DNA from: Anaerolineae bacterium
GTDB taxonomy: Bacteria; Chloroflexota; Anaerolineae; 4572-78; NAK82
Length of the DNA stretch: 6,398 nt
Reading direction: 5' to 3'
NCBI GenBank assembly: GCA_030598425.1
Contig: JAUVPY010000174.1
Coordinates: forward strand, 1 to 6,398
Shown: one piece after another, positions 1 to 6,254 of the stretch
Position numbering within the stretch: the first letter of the stretch is position 1
Layout: each line of letters opens with the position of its first letter
Notes under the pieces: generated by a model
Told to the model about the DNA's origin: nothing
Databases searched by the model: none
The model's input: only the letters and a program-made list of their open reading frames with translations
Program-made: the position numbers and the translations under genes

Positions 1-1091
1 AGGCTACTGATTAGGCTGGGACGCTCGAGAGGGGTTGGAGGCTGTGACGGCATACCACTCACCATTTGCCGTAGGAGACGCTCCTCCTCCCCCATTGTTG
101 CTGCAGAATCAGGGGGACCAGAGGTAGGCTGAGCCGGTTGAGAGGTCACAGAAGAAGTGGAAGCGGCCGGTTCTGAAACCTGAGACGTTGTCGCGGGTCT
201 GGGAAGCGGGGTATGGACGTCCAGGCTCAGAGGCGGAACTGGAACCACCCCGACACCGTCATTTGTTGCCAGCATACCACCGCTGAACTGCAGGAAGCGA
301 GTGATTGCCTCCAGGATGTAGCGACCGGTGTCCCGCCGGCTCACATCAACCAGCCGATGATAGCATTGCCCAACCACGTGAACACAAAACTGATCCTGAT
401 CGGGGTCGCTCATCAGGCGCATCACCTCAACGGATTCACGTGCCTCTGACAAGACACCGAAAGCGGTCGGCACTTTCACCGCATCACACGGTGGGAGTTC
501 AAGCGTCATTACGCCCTGATCGGTGGCAACCATCCCGTTGCTGAAACGCAAGAGATGTGTGACGGCCGCGAGTACGCGCTCGCCTACTGCTCTGTCGCGA
601 ATGCCCTTCAGGCTACGGTAGCGGACACCCGCCACTTGAACCCAGAACTGTCCAGTGAGCGGATCACGCAACAGCCGCAATACCTCCTGCTTCTGGTCGG
701 GAGCGTACTCATCCGCCGCCGAGGGCTCCGGAGAACTCGTTGGTCCGTCTTCCTGCCACGCCTCACGACCAGTTCCCACCAAACGAGCACTTACGTCAAT
801 AGGCGCCGTCTCATCGTCAGAGAGAGGCTGCCCCACCATCAAGCCGGAAGGCGTAGAGATCACCGAGGAGCTTGCCGGCGGCGAAGTTCCTGCACGATAT
901 TCCGCAAGTAAGGTCTCTTGTCCAAAACTTGGCGTACCCAGACTCTCTCTCTTTCCCGTTCGTCTGCCACGGCGGGAGATCATAACGTACACGATAATGA
1001 GCAGGAAAAAAACGAAAGCACAAGCGACAGACCCTGTAAGTAGTTGGAGTATTTGCTCCGGATTCATCGTGCCTAGATTATCCATAGGCAT
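1..1091 (-). CDS. Partial membrane-anchored protein with two tandem 59-residue repeats (function unknown)
   Basis: I do not recognise this protein. Reading leftward from the ATG at 1091-1089, the frame stays open for 363 codons to the window edge, so the C-terminus is missing. Residues 19-38 form one hydrophobic segment (core AFVFFLLIIVYVMI), followed at once by RRGRR. The acidic short N-terminus and this basic patch predict N-outside, C-cytoplasmic topology. Residues 45-135 are low-complexity and polar. Residues 136-194 and 222-280 are two copies of one domain, about 46% identical by my hand alignment. Both start EVxRLxxDP and end FSxGMxATxxGV. Residues 285-360 are rich in Pro, Ser and Thr with a short charged stretch (EEERLLRQM). 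The start at 1091 has GGAAAGG four bases upstream; in-frame ATGs at 1085 and 1067 are alternatives, and 1085 has better AGGA spacing. The gene lies 49 bases after mutM on the same strand and is probably cotranscribed. That it is a real gene is well supported by the long open frame, ribosome site and internal duplication; its role is unknown. Confidence 0.85.
   Translation of the reverse strand, partial: MPMDNLGTMNPEQILQLLTGSVACAFVFFLLIIVYVMISRRGRRTGKRESLGTPSFGQETLLAEYRAGTSPPASSSVISTPSGLMVGQPLSDDETAPIDVSARLVGTGREAWQEDGPTSSPEPSAADEYAPDQKQEVLRLLRDPLTGQFWVQVAGVRYRSLKGIRDRAVGERVLAAVTHLLRFSNGMVATDQGVMTLELPPCDAVKVPTAFGVLSEARESVEVMRLMSDPDQDQFCVHVVGQCYHRLVDVSRRDTGRYILEAITRFLQFSGGMLATNDGVGVVPVPPLSLDVHTPLPRPATTSQVSEPAASTSSVTSQPAQPTSGPPDSAATMGEEERLLRQMVSGMPSQPPTPLERPSLISS
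252..428 (-). repeat. Domain repeat copy 2 in the membrane-anchored protein
   Basis: This encodes residues 222-280, the second copy of the 59-residue unit. It is separated from copy 1 by 27 residues that are not visibly repeated. It differs from copy 1 by an acidic DPDQDQ stretch in place of DPLTGQ and by two cysteines (in QFCV and QCYH) that are absent in copy 1. The protein-level divergence indicates an old duplication rather than a recent tandem expansion. Confidence 0.75.
510..686 (-). repeat. Domain repeat copy 1 in the membrane-anchored protein
   Basis: This encodes residues 136-194 of the partial protein, the first copy of a 59-residue unit. It aligns without gaps to residues 222-280, with about 27 identical positions. 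Shared features are EVxRLxxDP at the start, QF, a VxVxG-x-x-Y strand-like segment, a central L-x-x-x-x-x-R-x-x-G-x-x-x-L helix-like segment, and FSxGMxATxxGV at the end. The pattern suggests a small alpha/beta fold of two or three strands and a helix. The fold is inferred from sequence pattern only. Confidence 0.75.
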
Positions 1092-1102
1092 CTTTCCTTT
1101 CC
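1092..1102 (-). promoter_or_regulatory. Ribosome binding site of the membrane-protein gene
   Basis: On the minus strand the sequence GGAAAGGAAAG directly precedes the ATG at 1091. It is purine-rich and contains AGGA. Spacing is about 3 bases to the ATG at 1091 and 9 bases to the in-frame ATG at 1085, so either start could be used. The protein differs by only two residues. Confidence 0.55.
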
Positions 1103-1140
1103 AGCAGCCCTGCCCCAAGCTGGCTGGCTACCGGCACGTA

Positions 1141-1941
1141 TTATCGCTGGCAATTGGGGCAGAAATGGGCTGACCGCTGTCCCAACCGGATACGTTGAAT
1201 CGGGCTTCCGCACTTTGGACAAGGTTCTTCCCTGCGATCATAAACCTTGAACTGCCGCTGATACTGCCCGCCCCGGTAGGTCTCGTCGGCCAGGCTTGTC
1301 CCCTTTTGGTCGATGGCGAGCTGCAGCACCTGCCGAATGGCTCGATACAAGCCTCGCTTCTCTGCCTCCAACAAGGTATCGGCCTTGCGTTCGGGTCGAA
1401 CGCCTGCCAGAAAGAGGGCCTCGTCAGCGTAGATGTTGCCCAAACCAACAATAAACTCTTGGTTCAGCAACAGAGGCTTGATTCGTCCCGAGCGACGGTC
1501 AAATAAAGCCAGAAACTCGCCTTCGGTGAAATCATCATCTAGCGGTTCGGGCCCCAAGCGGTCCAGGATCCAGGCGGGATCATCCGTCAGATACACGCGA
1601 CCAAACTTGCGTGGATCCCGAAAACGAAGTTGATTCCCATTTTCCAGATCAAAGACAACTCGATCGTGTTGATGACCCGGAGCATCGGCTGGCAGCACCT
1701 CTAAATCGCCCGTCATCTTAAGGTGTATGATGAGGTTATCTTTCCCAGAAAGCTGCATAACGAGATATTTCCCGCGCCTATGAATGGCCTCCACACGTTG
1801 ACCCGGAAGACGCGCTCTCAATTCTCGGGCCGACGGCTGGGTCATTCGCTCCCATTCCACACGCACACCGGAAAATGTATGTCCAATCAAAGGAGCGCGC
1901 AGTCCCCGCACAATGGTCTCGACTTCAGGCAGTTCGGGCAT
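1141..1941 (-). CDS. mutM: Formamidopyrimidine-DNA glycosylase (8-oxoguanine DNA glycosylase / AP lyase)
   Basis: MutM (Fpg) removes 8-oxoguanine and ring-opened purines from DNA and then cleaves the abasic strand by beta,delta-elimination, as part of base-excision repair in the cytoplasm. The 266-residue product has the usual family length (about 270) and every expected motif. The N-terminus MPELPEVET supplies the catalytic Pro2, which becomes the N-terminal nucleophile after Met removal, and Glu3. Lys58 sits in HRRGKYL. Met76 (HLKMTG), Arg111 and Phe113 (RDPRKFGR) match the residues that fill the gap left by the flipped base. Lys155 and Asn169 lie at the helix-two-turn-helix region (GLGNIYADEALF). 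The C-terminal zinc finger is C-x2-C-x16-C-x2-C (Cys241, 244, 261, 264) with the conserved Arg256 in its hairpin. The start is fixed by the obligatory MPE; AAAGG lies 8 bases upstream. It diverges from dnaE and probably heads an operon with the downstream membrane-protein gene. The zinc finger and Lys58 argue for Fpg rather than Nei. Confidence 0.97.
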   Translation of the reverse strand: MPELPEVETIVRGLRAPLIGHTFSGVRVEWERMTQPSARELRARLPGQRVEAIHRRGKYLVMQLSGKDNLIIHLKMTGDLEVLPADAPGHQHDRVVFDLENGNQLRFRDPRKFGRVYLTDDPAWILDRLGPEPLDDDFTEGEFLALFDRRSGRIKPLLLNQEFIVGLGNIYADEALFLAGVRPERKADTLLEAEKRGLYRAIRQVLQLAIDQKGTSLADETYRGGQYQRQFKVYDRREEPCPKCGSPIQRIRLGQRSAHFCPNCQR

Positions 1942-1949
1942 TATTCATA

Positions 1950-1954
1950 CCTTT
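1950..1954 (-). promoter_or_regulatory. Ribosome binding site of mutM
   Basis: On the minus strand AAAGG ends 8 bases before the mutM ATG at 1941. It is a moderate Shine-Dalgarno match. It lies almost exactly where transcription would begin from the closer promoter candidate at 1958-1986, so a transcript from that promoter might lack part of it. Confidence 0.5.
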
Positions 1955-1957
1955 ACT

Positions 1958-1986
1958 ATTTTACATAGCAGCCAAGGGAAAGTCAA
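1958..1986 (-). promoter_or_regulatory. Candidate sigma-70-type promoter for mutM, proximal
   Basis: Reading leftward, TTGACT (1986-1981; 5 of 6 to TTGACA) is followed by exactly 17 bases and TAAAAT (1963-1958; 5 of 6 to TATAAT). The predicted start of transcription is near 1951, leaving a leader of only about 10 bases before the mutM ATG. Sequence match and spacing are very good, but the short leader is unusual. Confidence 0.55.
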
Positions 1987-2006
1987 CGGTACGGAAGTAC
2001 AGGGAT

Positions 2007-2015
2007 ACTATACCA
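2007..2015 (-). promoter_or_regulatory. Candidate extended -10 promoter for mutM, distal
   Basis: On the minus strand TGGTATAGT is an extended -10 element (TGn followed by TATAGT, 5 of 6 to TATAAT). I see no good -35 at 16-18 bases. Transcription would start near 2000 and give a leader of about 60 bases that contains the AAAGG ribosome site whole. It resembles the TGGTATAAT in front of dnaE. Confidence 0.35.
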
Positions 2016-2025
2016 AAGCTCAGCA

Positions 2026-2080
2026 AGTTCTGCCAGTCTCCAAACCTCAGCTCGAGCCGGATCCTGGCGAGGATAGAACT
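2026..2080. repeat. Interrupted inverted repeat between the divergent promoters
   Basis: AGTTCT-GCCAG (2026-2036) is complementary to CTGGC (2064-2068) and AGAACT (2075-2080), giving 11 paired positions with a 6-base asymmetric interruption on the right side (GAGGAT). The palindrome GCTCGAGC (2050-2057) lies inside. No T-run follows, and the site lies upstream of both promoter candidates, so a terminator is unlikely. A protein-binding site is possible, but this could also be chance. Confidence 0.25.
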
Positions 2081-2126
2081 CTACCTTAAAATTTCCTCAA
2101 TCCCCCCATCAAACGCCTCGAATCGG

Positions 2127-2156
2127 TAGTCAAATCGCTGCAAGCTGTGGTATAAT
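2127..2156 (+). promoter_or_regulatory. Candidate promoter for dnaE (extended -10)
   Basis: TATAAT (2151-2156) is a perfect -10 box preceded by TGG, giving the extended -10 form TGnTATAAT. TAGTCA (2127-2132; 4 of 6 to TTGACA) lies 18 bases upstream as a weak -35. The predicted start near 2163 leaves a leader of about 180 bases before the dnaE ATG at 2342. This is the best rightward promoter in the region. Confidence 0.6.
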
Positions 2157-2341
2157 AGAACGCGCCTGCTTTAGCACGATTGTTCGGGTACGCAAGATAT
2201 AGGGTCCGAGATTGAAGCGCGGTCCAACATCTTGTGGTGTAACCCCTTGACTGGCTCACTTCAAATCTGGATTGATCAGTTAGAGGACGAGGGATATTGT
2301 CCGCCAGTACCTATGCCTCTTCCTCGCAGCCAATAGGTAGA
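2157..2341 (+). promoter_or_regulatory. Putative dnaE mRNA leader region
   Basis: This is the stretch between the dnaE promoter candidate and the preferred dnaE start. It contains CGCAAGAT (2191-2198) and ATCTTGTG (2229-2236), which can pair over 8 positions including one G-U around a 30-base loop. It also holds a TTGACT (2247-2252) with no good -10 behind it and a seven-codon ATG frame at 2313-2336 that ends 5 bases before the dnaE ATG. No known riboswitch class, T-box or tRNA was recognised. Whether any of this structure is functional is unknown. Confidence 0.3.
2283..2299 (+). promoter_or_regulatory. Alternative dnaE translation start (TTG) with ribosome site
   Basis: GAGGACGAGGG followed by ATA and TTG (2297-2299) is a fair Shine-Dalgarno and start in frame with dnaE. 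Translation from here would add 15 residues rich in Ser, Ala and Thr before the conserved PHP start. Its ribosome site is better than that of ATG 2342, but the extension has no counterpart in the usual DnaE N-terminus. Confidence 0.35.
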
Positions 2342-5300
2342 ATGAGCGACTTCGTCCACCTGCACGTCCACAGCGAATATTCTCTGCTTGACGGCCTGGG
2401 CCGCGTCAAGGATTTAGTAAGCCACGCGGCCGAGCTAGACATGCCGGCTCTGGCACTCACTGACCACGGCACGATGCACGCGGCAATCGAGTTTTATCTT
2501 GAGGCCAAGAAGCGAGGTATCAAGCCTATCGTTGGCATCGAAACCTATCTGACCGCGATCGGCCGCCGGATGACCGACAGGCAACCCGGGGTAGATGATA
2601 AGCGGTTCCACCAGCTACTGCTGGCTCAAAACGACCTCGGGTACAAAAACTTGCTCGAGCTTGCGACAGCTTCCCAACTGGAAGGTTTCTATTACAAGCC
2701 GCGTATTGACCGAGAATTCTTGGCCGAACACGCTGAGGGGCTCATCGCGACCAGCGGTTGTATGGCCGGCGAAATCCCGCGTCTCTTGGATCAAGGCAAC
2801 ACCCGGCTGGCACGCGAACGCTTAGGCTGGTGGATTGACGTCTTTGGCCGTGATCGCTTCTTCTTGGAGTTGCAGGAACACGGGATTCCAGAACTGACCC
2901 AAGTCAACCGGCAGCTCATCCAGTGGGCCCAAGAGTTTGATCTGAAGCTCATTGCCACGAATGACGTTCATTATGTAAAGTCTGAAGATGCTGGGCCTCA
3001 CGACGTGCTCTTGTGCGTGCAAACCGGCGAACTCGTCACCCAGCAAGACCGGATGCGCATGAGCGACAAAAGCTACTACCTGAAGAGCTACGCGGAAATG
3101 TTCGAGCTCTTCAGAGAGCGCCCCGACAGCTTGGTTAACACCCTGACCATCGCCGAGATGTGCGAGGTGGACCTAGATCCCAAGGGCTATCATCTGCCTC
3201 CATTTGACGTTCCACCTGGCTACGATGCCGAGAGCTATCTGCGCCATCTAGTCGATGAAGGTCTGAAACGACGCTACGGCGACCGGGCCGGCGACCCCGA
3301 AGTCCAGGCCCGAAAAGAGCACGAATTGAAGATAATTCACGACATGGGTTTCGACACGTACTTCCTCATCGTGTGGGACCTGTGCGAATTCGCCCAGCGA
3401 CGCGAGATCTGGTGGAATGTGCGTGGCTCCGGCGCTGGCAGTCTGGTGGCCTATGCTACCGGCATTACTAACCTCGACCCGTTGGCCAATCACCTCCTGT
3501 TTGAACGCTTCCTCAATCCTGGTCGTGTGAGCATGCCCGACATTGACCTGGATTACCCAGATGATCGGCGCGAGGAGATGATCAACTACACCGTCGAAAA
3601 ATACGGCCAGGAGAACGTGGCTCAGATCATCACCTTTGGCACGATGGGTGCCCGGGCTTCAATTCGCGATGTCGGTCGTGCTATGGACGTCCCCTTGCCG
3701 GAAGTCGACCGCATTGCCAAGCTCATACCCGGCAGCCCCAAAGTAAAAATCAACAACGGGCTTGAGCAATCGCAGGAACTGCGCGAACTCTATGATAACG
3801 TAGACTACGTCCGCGAACTTGTCGACATCGCACAGCACCTGGAAGGGGTAGCTCGCCACGCCAGTACCCACGCCGCGGGCGTCATCGTCGCCGACAAACC
3901 TCTGGTCGAGTACACACCGCTCCACCGTCCTACCAAAGGAAATGAAGGGGGTGTCGTCACTCAGTACACGATGGAGGTTCTGGAATCTATCGGACTGCTC
4001 AAGATCGATTTCCTGGGACTCTCGACGTTGACCATTATGCGAAAGGCATGCGAGTTAATCACGAGCAGATACGGCATCCATTATGACCTGAACACTATCC
4101 CCATCAACGACGAGAAAGCATTTGAACTGCTGGCCAGGGGCAACGTAACTGGTATTTTCCAGGTAGAATCAGCAGGTATGCGGCGTGTGCTGACGACGAT
4201 GAGGCCGACCAAATTCGAACACATCGTGGCAACCATCAGCCTCTACCGCCCGGGCCCGATGGAATACATCGATGACTACATCGATCGTATGCACAATCGT
4301 AAACCGGTCGAATACCACCATCCGGAACTAGAACCGATCCTGGCAGAAACCTATGGCATCATCGTCTACCAAGAACAGATCATGCAAATAGCCTCCCAAC
4401 TGTCGGGCTACTCACCCGGTGATGCCGACCTGATGCGACGGGCGGTAGGTAAGAAGAAGAAGGAGGAACTCCTTAGACACCGAGAGAAATTCGTCAACGG
4501 GGCTCTTGAGCGCGGTATCCCTAAAGAGGCTGGGGACAAGATATTTGATGATATCGAGTTTTTCGCCCGCTACGGTTTCAACAAAGCGCATGCGGCCGAC
4601 TATGCTGTTATCACCTGCCAGACGGCCTATCTCAAAGCCCACTATCCTGTGGAGTACATGACCGCCCTTCTCAGTGTGGAACGCCACAACACCGAGAAGG
4701 TGGGACTGCTCATCGGAGAGTGCCGGACGATGGGCACTCAAGTACCGCCCCCCGACATCAACAAGAGTGATATCGATTTCGCCATCGAGGATACCAACGA
4801 AGGCCAGGCCATCCGCTTTGGACTGGGCGCTGTGAAAAACGTAGGCGAAGGAGCCATCGAGGGCATACTGAAGGCCCGCGCCGAAGGTGGCCCGTTTATT
4901 GATGTAGATGACCTGTGCCGCCGCGTGGATCTGCGCCAGGTAAATCGGCGCGCCTTAGAGAGCCTAATTAAGGTGGGCGCACTTCGTCCACTTGGTCAGC
5001 GAGCGCAACTATTAGCCATCGTTGATCGAATGATGGGGCTGTCAAGCCAGACCCACCAGGCAGCAGCCGTCGGTCAAATGAATATGTTTGATACGAGCGG
5101 CTTCGATGCCCCAGCCGCTGGCTCGATTCTCTACCCGCTGCCTAAAGTGGAAGAGGTATCGCGCCGCGAGATACTCGGTTGGGAGAAGGAACTGGTCGGC
5201 GTTTATGCTTCGGAACACCCTATGGAGCCGCTCATCCGCAGGCTAGGTGGTTCAGTTACCTGCCTCCTGGGCCAAATTGACGAGACTATGGCGGGGCACA

Positions 5301-5908
5301 AAGTAACCGTAGCCGGAATGATCAACTGGGTACGCCAGATTTACACCAAAAACGGCAAGCCCATGGCCTTCGTCGAACTGGAAGATGTACAGGGTACAAT
5401 CGAAGTCATCGTCTTCCCCCGCACCTACGAAGAGACGCACGAGATATGGGAAGAGGAAAAGGTGGTGATAGTGCGCGGAAAGGTGGACATCAAGGGGGGG
5501 AATGGACCTAAGATCATCTGTGAGAAAGTTGACGACAACATCACTCGCGTTGCGCCAGAGTCGAAAGACAACCAGCCGCCTCTACCTCAAGAGATTTCAG
5601 CCCCTTCACCTGACCTGCAACCTACATTCATCGACTCGCAGTCCGCCCACCACCTCCAAATCACGGTAAGCCGCAGCGGAGACGCCCAACGTGACCGGCA
5701 ACGGCTAAGGTCTGTCTACGAACTAGTTACCAGCTTCCAGGGTCAGGACACCTTCAGCCTTTCTATTCCCAATGGTCAAGGACGACTTCAGCTTGATTTT
5801 CCCAACGCCACCACCCGCCACTGTGTCGAACTTGAGCAGAAGCTGACCGAGATGCTAGGCGCCACCGCCGTTCGGGTGGAACCTCCCATAGGTCAAACGA
5901 TGGGGTGA
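2342..5908 (+). CDS. dnaE: DNA polymerase III subunit alpha (replicative DNA polymerase)
   Basis: DnaE is the catalytic subunit of the chromosomal replicase, extending DNA at the fork with the beta clamp and clamp loader. From ATG 2342 it has 1188 residues (E. coli: 1160). The PHP domain (residues 4 to about 270) opens with [17 protein letters not shown] and keeps all nine metal ligands: His8, His10, Asp17, His42, Glu67, His90, Cys140, Asp208, His210. The palm has catalytic Asp400 and Asp402 (PDIDLD) and Asp556 (LLKIDFLG), close to E. coli 401, 403 and 555. Conserved [20 protein letters not shown] and [10 protein letters not shown] follow. Next come a helix-hairpin-helix region (about 860-888), the clamp-binding peptide QMNMF (912-916), an OB fold (about 986-1065), a Pro-rich linker and a C-terminal domain (about 1103-1182). 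This is the DnaE1 type, without the exonuclease insertion of PolC. An in-frame TTG at 2297, with GAGG 10 bases upstream, would add 15 non-conserved residues; ATG 2342 fits the family start better though its ribosome site (AGG, 4 bases) is poor. The frame is intact. Confidence 0.98.
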   Translation: MSDFVHLHVHSEYSLLDGLGRVKDLVSHAAELDMPALALTDHGTMHAAIEFYLEAKKRGIKPIVGIETYLTAIGRRMTDRQPGVDDKRFHQLLLAQNDLGYKNLLELATASQLEGFYYKPRIDREFLAEHAEGLIATSGCMAGEIPRLLDQGNTRLARERLGWWIDVFGRDRFFLELQEHGIPELTQVNRQLIQWAQEFDLKLIATNDVHYVKSEDAGPHDVLLCVQTGELVTQQDRMRMSDKSYYLKSYAEMFELFRERPDSLVNTLTIAEMCEVDLDPKGYHLPPFDVPPGYDAESYLRHLVDEGLKRRYGDRAGDPEVQARKEHELKIIHDMGFDTYFLIVWDLCEFAQRREIWWNVRGSGAGSLVAYATGITNLDPLANHLLFERFLNPGRVSMPDIDLDYPDDRREEMINYTVEKYGQENVAQIITFGTMGARASIRDVGRAMDVPLPEVDRIAKLIPGSPKVKINNGLEQSQELRELYDNVDYVRELVDIAQHLEGVARHASTHAAGVIVADKPLVEYTPLHRPTKGNEGGVVTQYTMEVLESIGLLKIDFLGLSTLTIMRKACELITSRYGIHYDLNTIPINDEKAFELLARGNVTGIFQVESAGMRRVLTTMRPTKFEHIVATISLYRPGPMEYIDDYIDRMHNRKPVEYHHPELEPILAETYGIIVYQEQIMQIASQLSGYSPGDADLMRRAVGKKKKEELLRHREKFVNGALERGIPKEAGDKIFDDIEFFARYGFNKAHAADYAVITCQTAYLKAHYPVEYMTALLSVERHNTEKVGLLIGECRTMGTQVPPPDINKSDIDFAIEDTNEGQAIRFGLGAVKNVGEGAIEGILKARAEGGPFIDVDDLCRRVDLRQVNRRALESLIKVGALRPLGQRAQLLAIVDRMMGLSSQTHQAAAVGQMNMFDTSGFDAPAAGSILYPLPKVEEVSRREILGWEKELVGVYASEHPMEPLIRRLGGSVTCLLGQIDETMAGHKVTVAGMINWVRQIYTKNGKPMAFVELEDVQGTIEVIVFPRTYEETHEIWEEEKVVIVRGKVDIKGGNGPKIICEKVDDNITRVAPESKDNQPPLPQEISAPSPDLQPTFIDSQSAHHLQITVSRSGDAQRDRQRLRSVYELVTSFQGQDTFSLSIPNGQGRLQLDFPNATTRHCVELEQKLTEMLGATAVRVEPPIGQTMG

Positions 5909-5963
5909 GAATCTGGAGTCCCCCAGGTGGTTGGAACAAAAACTCTGGAGACTGCTACTCATT

Positions 5964-5992
5964 CTTCCCAAGTGGGAAGGGTTTTGTCTTTT
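5964..5992 (+). terminator. Rho-independent terminator of dnaE
   Basis: CTTCCC (5964-5969) and GGGAAG (5974-5979) form a perfect 6 bp stem around the loop AAGT. It is followed by GG and an interrupted T-rich run (TTTTGTCTTTT, 5982-5992). It lies 55 bases after the dnaE stop and before the promoter of the next gene, as expected for the end of the dnaE transcript. The T-run is broken by a G and a C, so efficiency may be moderate. Confidence 0.65.
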
Positions 5993-6092
5993 GAACCATG
6001 TTTGCGGGTATGGCCGTTCACACAAGGCTGACGACTTCTCCCACCCCTCTTTTCATCAGAGCATTTGCACCAAGATATCAAGCCAAAGGTTC

Positions 6093-6146
6093 TTACTAAA
6101 AAGTACTAACGCACCCCTTGACTTGCCTACTTCGATATGTTACACT
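6093..6146 (+). promoter_or_regulatory. Sigma-70-type promoter of the right-edge gene, with possible UP element
   Basis: TTGACT (6118-6123; 5 of 6) is followed by 17 bases and TACACT (6141-6146; 4 of 6, with the key TA...T). TGT directly before it makes an extended -10. An A/T-rich tract around 6093-6109 (ACTAAAAAGTACTAA core) lies about 40-60 bases before the predicted start near 6153, where an UP element would bind the RNA polymerase alpha subunits. The leader would be about 100 bases. Confidence 0.6.
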
Positions 6147-6244
6147 GGAATCGTGGCAGCGGTGCATAGGTTTTCCAATGATTACCAAAACTTTTCTTAC
6201 GCCTGAGGTTGTGGACAGGCCACTGATTGTTTTGGCGCAGCTAT

Positions 6245-6248
6245 GAGG
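6245..6248 (+). promoter_or_regulatory. Ribosome binding site deciding the start of the right-edge gene
   Basis: GAGG lies 6 bases before ATG 6255, good Shine-Dalgarno spacing. The upstream in-frame ATG at 6243 overlaps this site and has no clear ribosome site of its own, so 6255 is preferred. Confidence 0.55.
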
Positions 6249-6254
6249 CCTAAT

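Larger units (their letters stand above)
5909..6242. other. Intergenic region after dnaE
   Basis: Between the dnaE stop and the next gene I see the hairpin terminator at 5964-5992 and the promoter at 6118-6146 with an A/T-rich tract upstream. A weak CTGG/CCAG hairpin (5913-5926) and two copies of TCTGGAG (5912-5918, 5944-5950) are also present but probably incidental. No RNA gene is recognised. The open frames here overlap the terminator and promoter and have no convincing ribosome site. Confidence 0.6.

Noticed and set aside
213..1173. Several plus-strand open frames (213-449, 305-544, 555-911, 655-1173) and short minus-strand frames (608-790, 817-1023)
   Set aside because: They overlap the long minus-strand membrane-protein frame, which has a membrane segment, a ribosome site and an internal duplication. 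The other frames give Arg/Ser/His-rich low-quality proteins typical of shadow frames.
1128..2129. Open frames antisense to or overlapping mutM (1128-1451 minus; 1195-1506, 1433-1633, 1723-1968 and 1875-2129 plus)
   Set aside because: mutM is complete, with all family motifs. These frames have no recognisable content and run across its promoter region.
2247..2276. TTGACT at 2247 as the -35 of a closer dnaE promoter
   Set aside because: At 16-18 bases downstream there is only GATTGA or ATTGAT, a poor -10, so the perfect TATAAT at 2151 is preferred.
4447..4470. AAGAAGAAGAAGGAGG inside dnaE as an internal ribosome site or slippery site
   Set aside because: It encodes the conserved GKKKKEE stretch of the polymerase. 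No start codon follows at proper spacing, and the frame continues intact.
2595..5440. Small frames inside dnaE on both strands (for example 2822-3046, 3248-3493, 3659-3925, 4412-4741 and 5252-5440 minus)
   Set aside because: They are shadows of the strongly conserved dnaE frame and lack ribosome sites or recognisable domains.
5931..6206. Plus-strand 91-codon frame starting at a TTG, and the minus-strand frame 6096-6317
   Set aside because: The first overlaps both the dnaE terminator and the next promoter and has no ribosome site. The second lies antisense to the start of the right-edge gene. Neither resembles a known protein.
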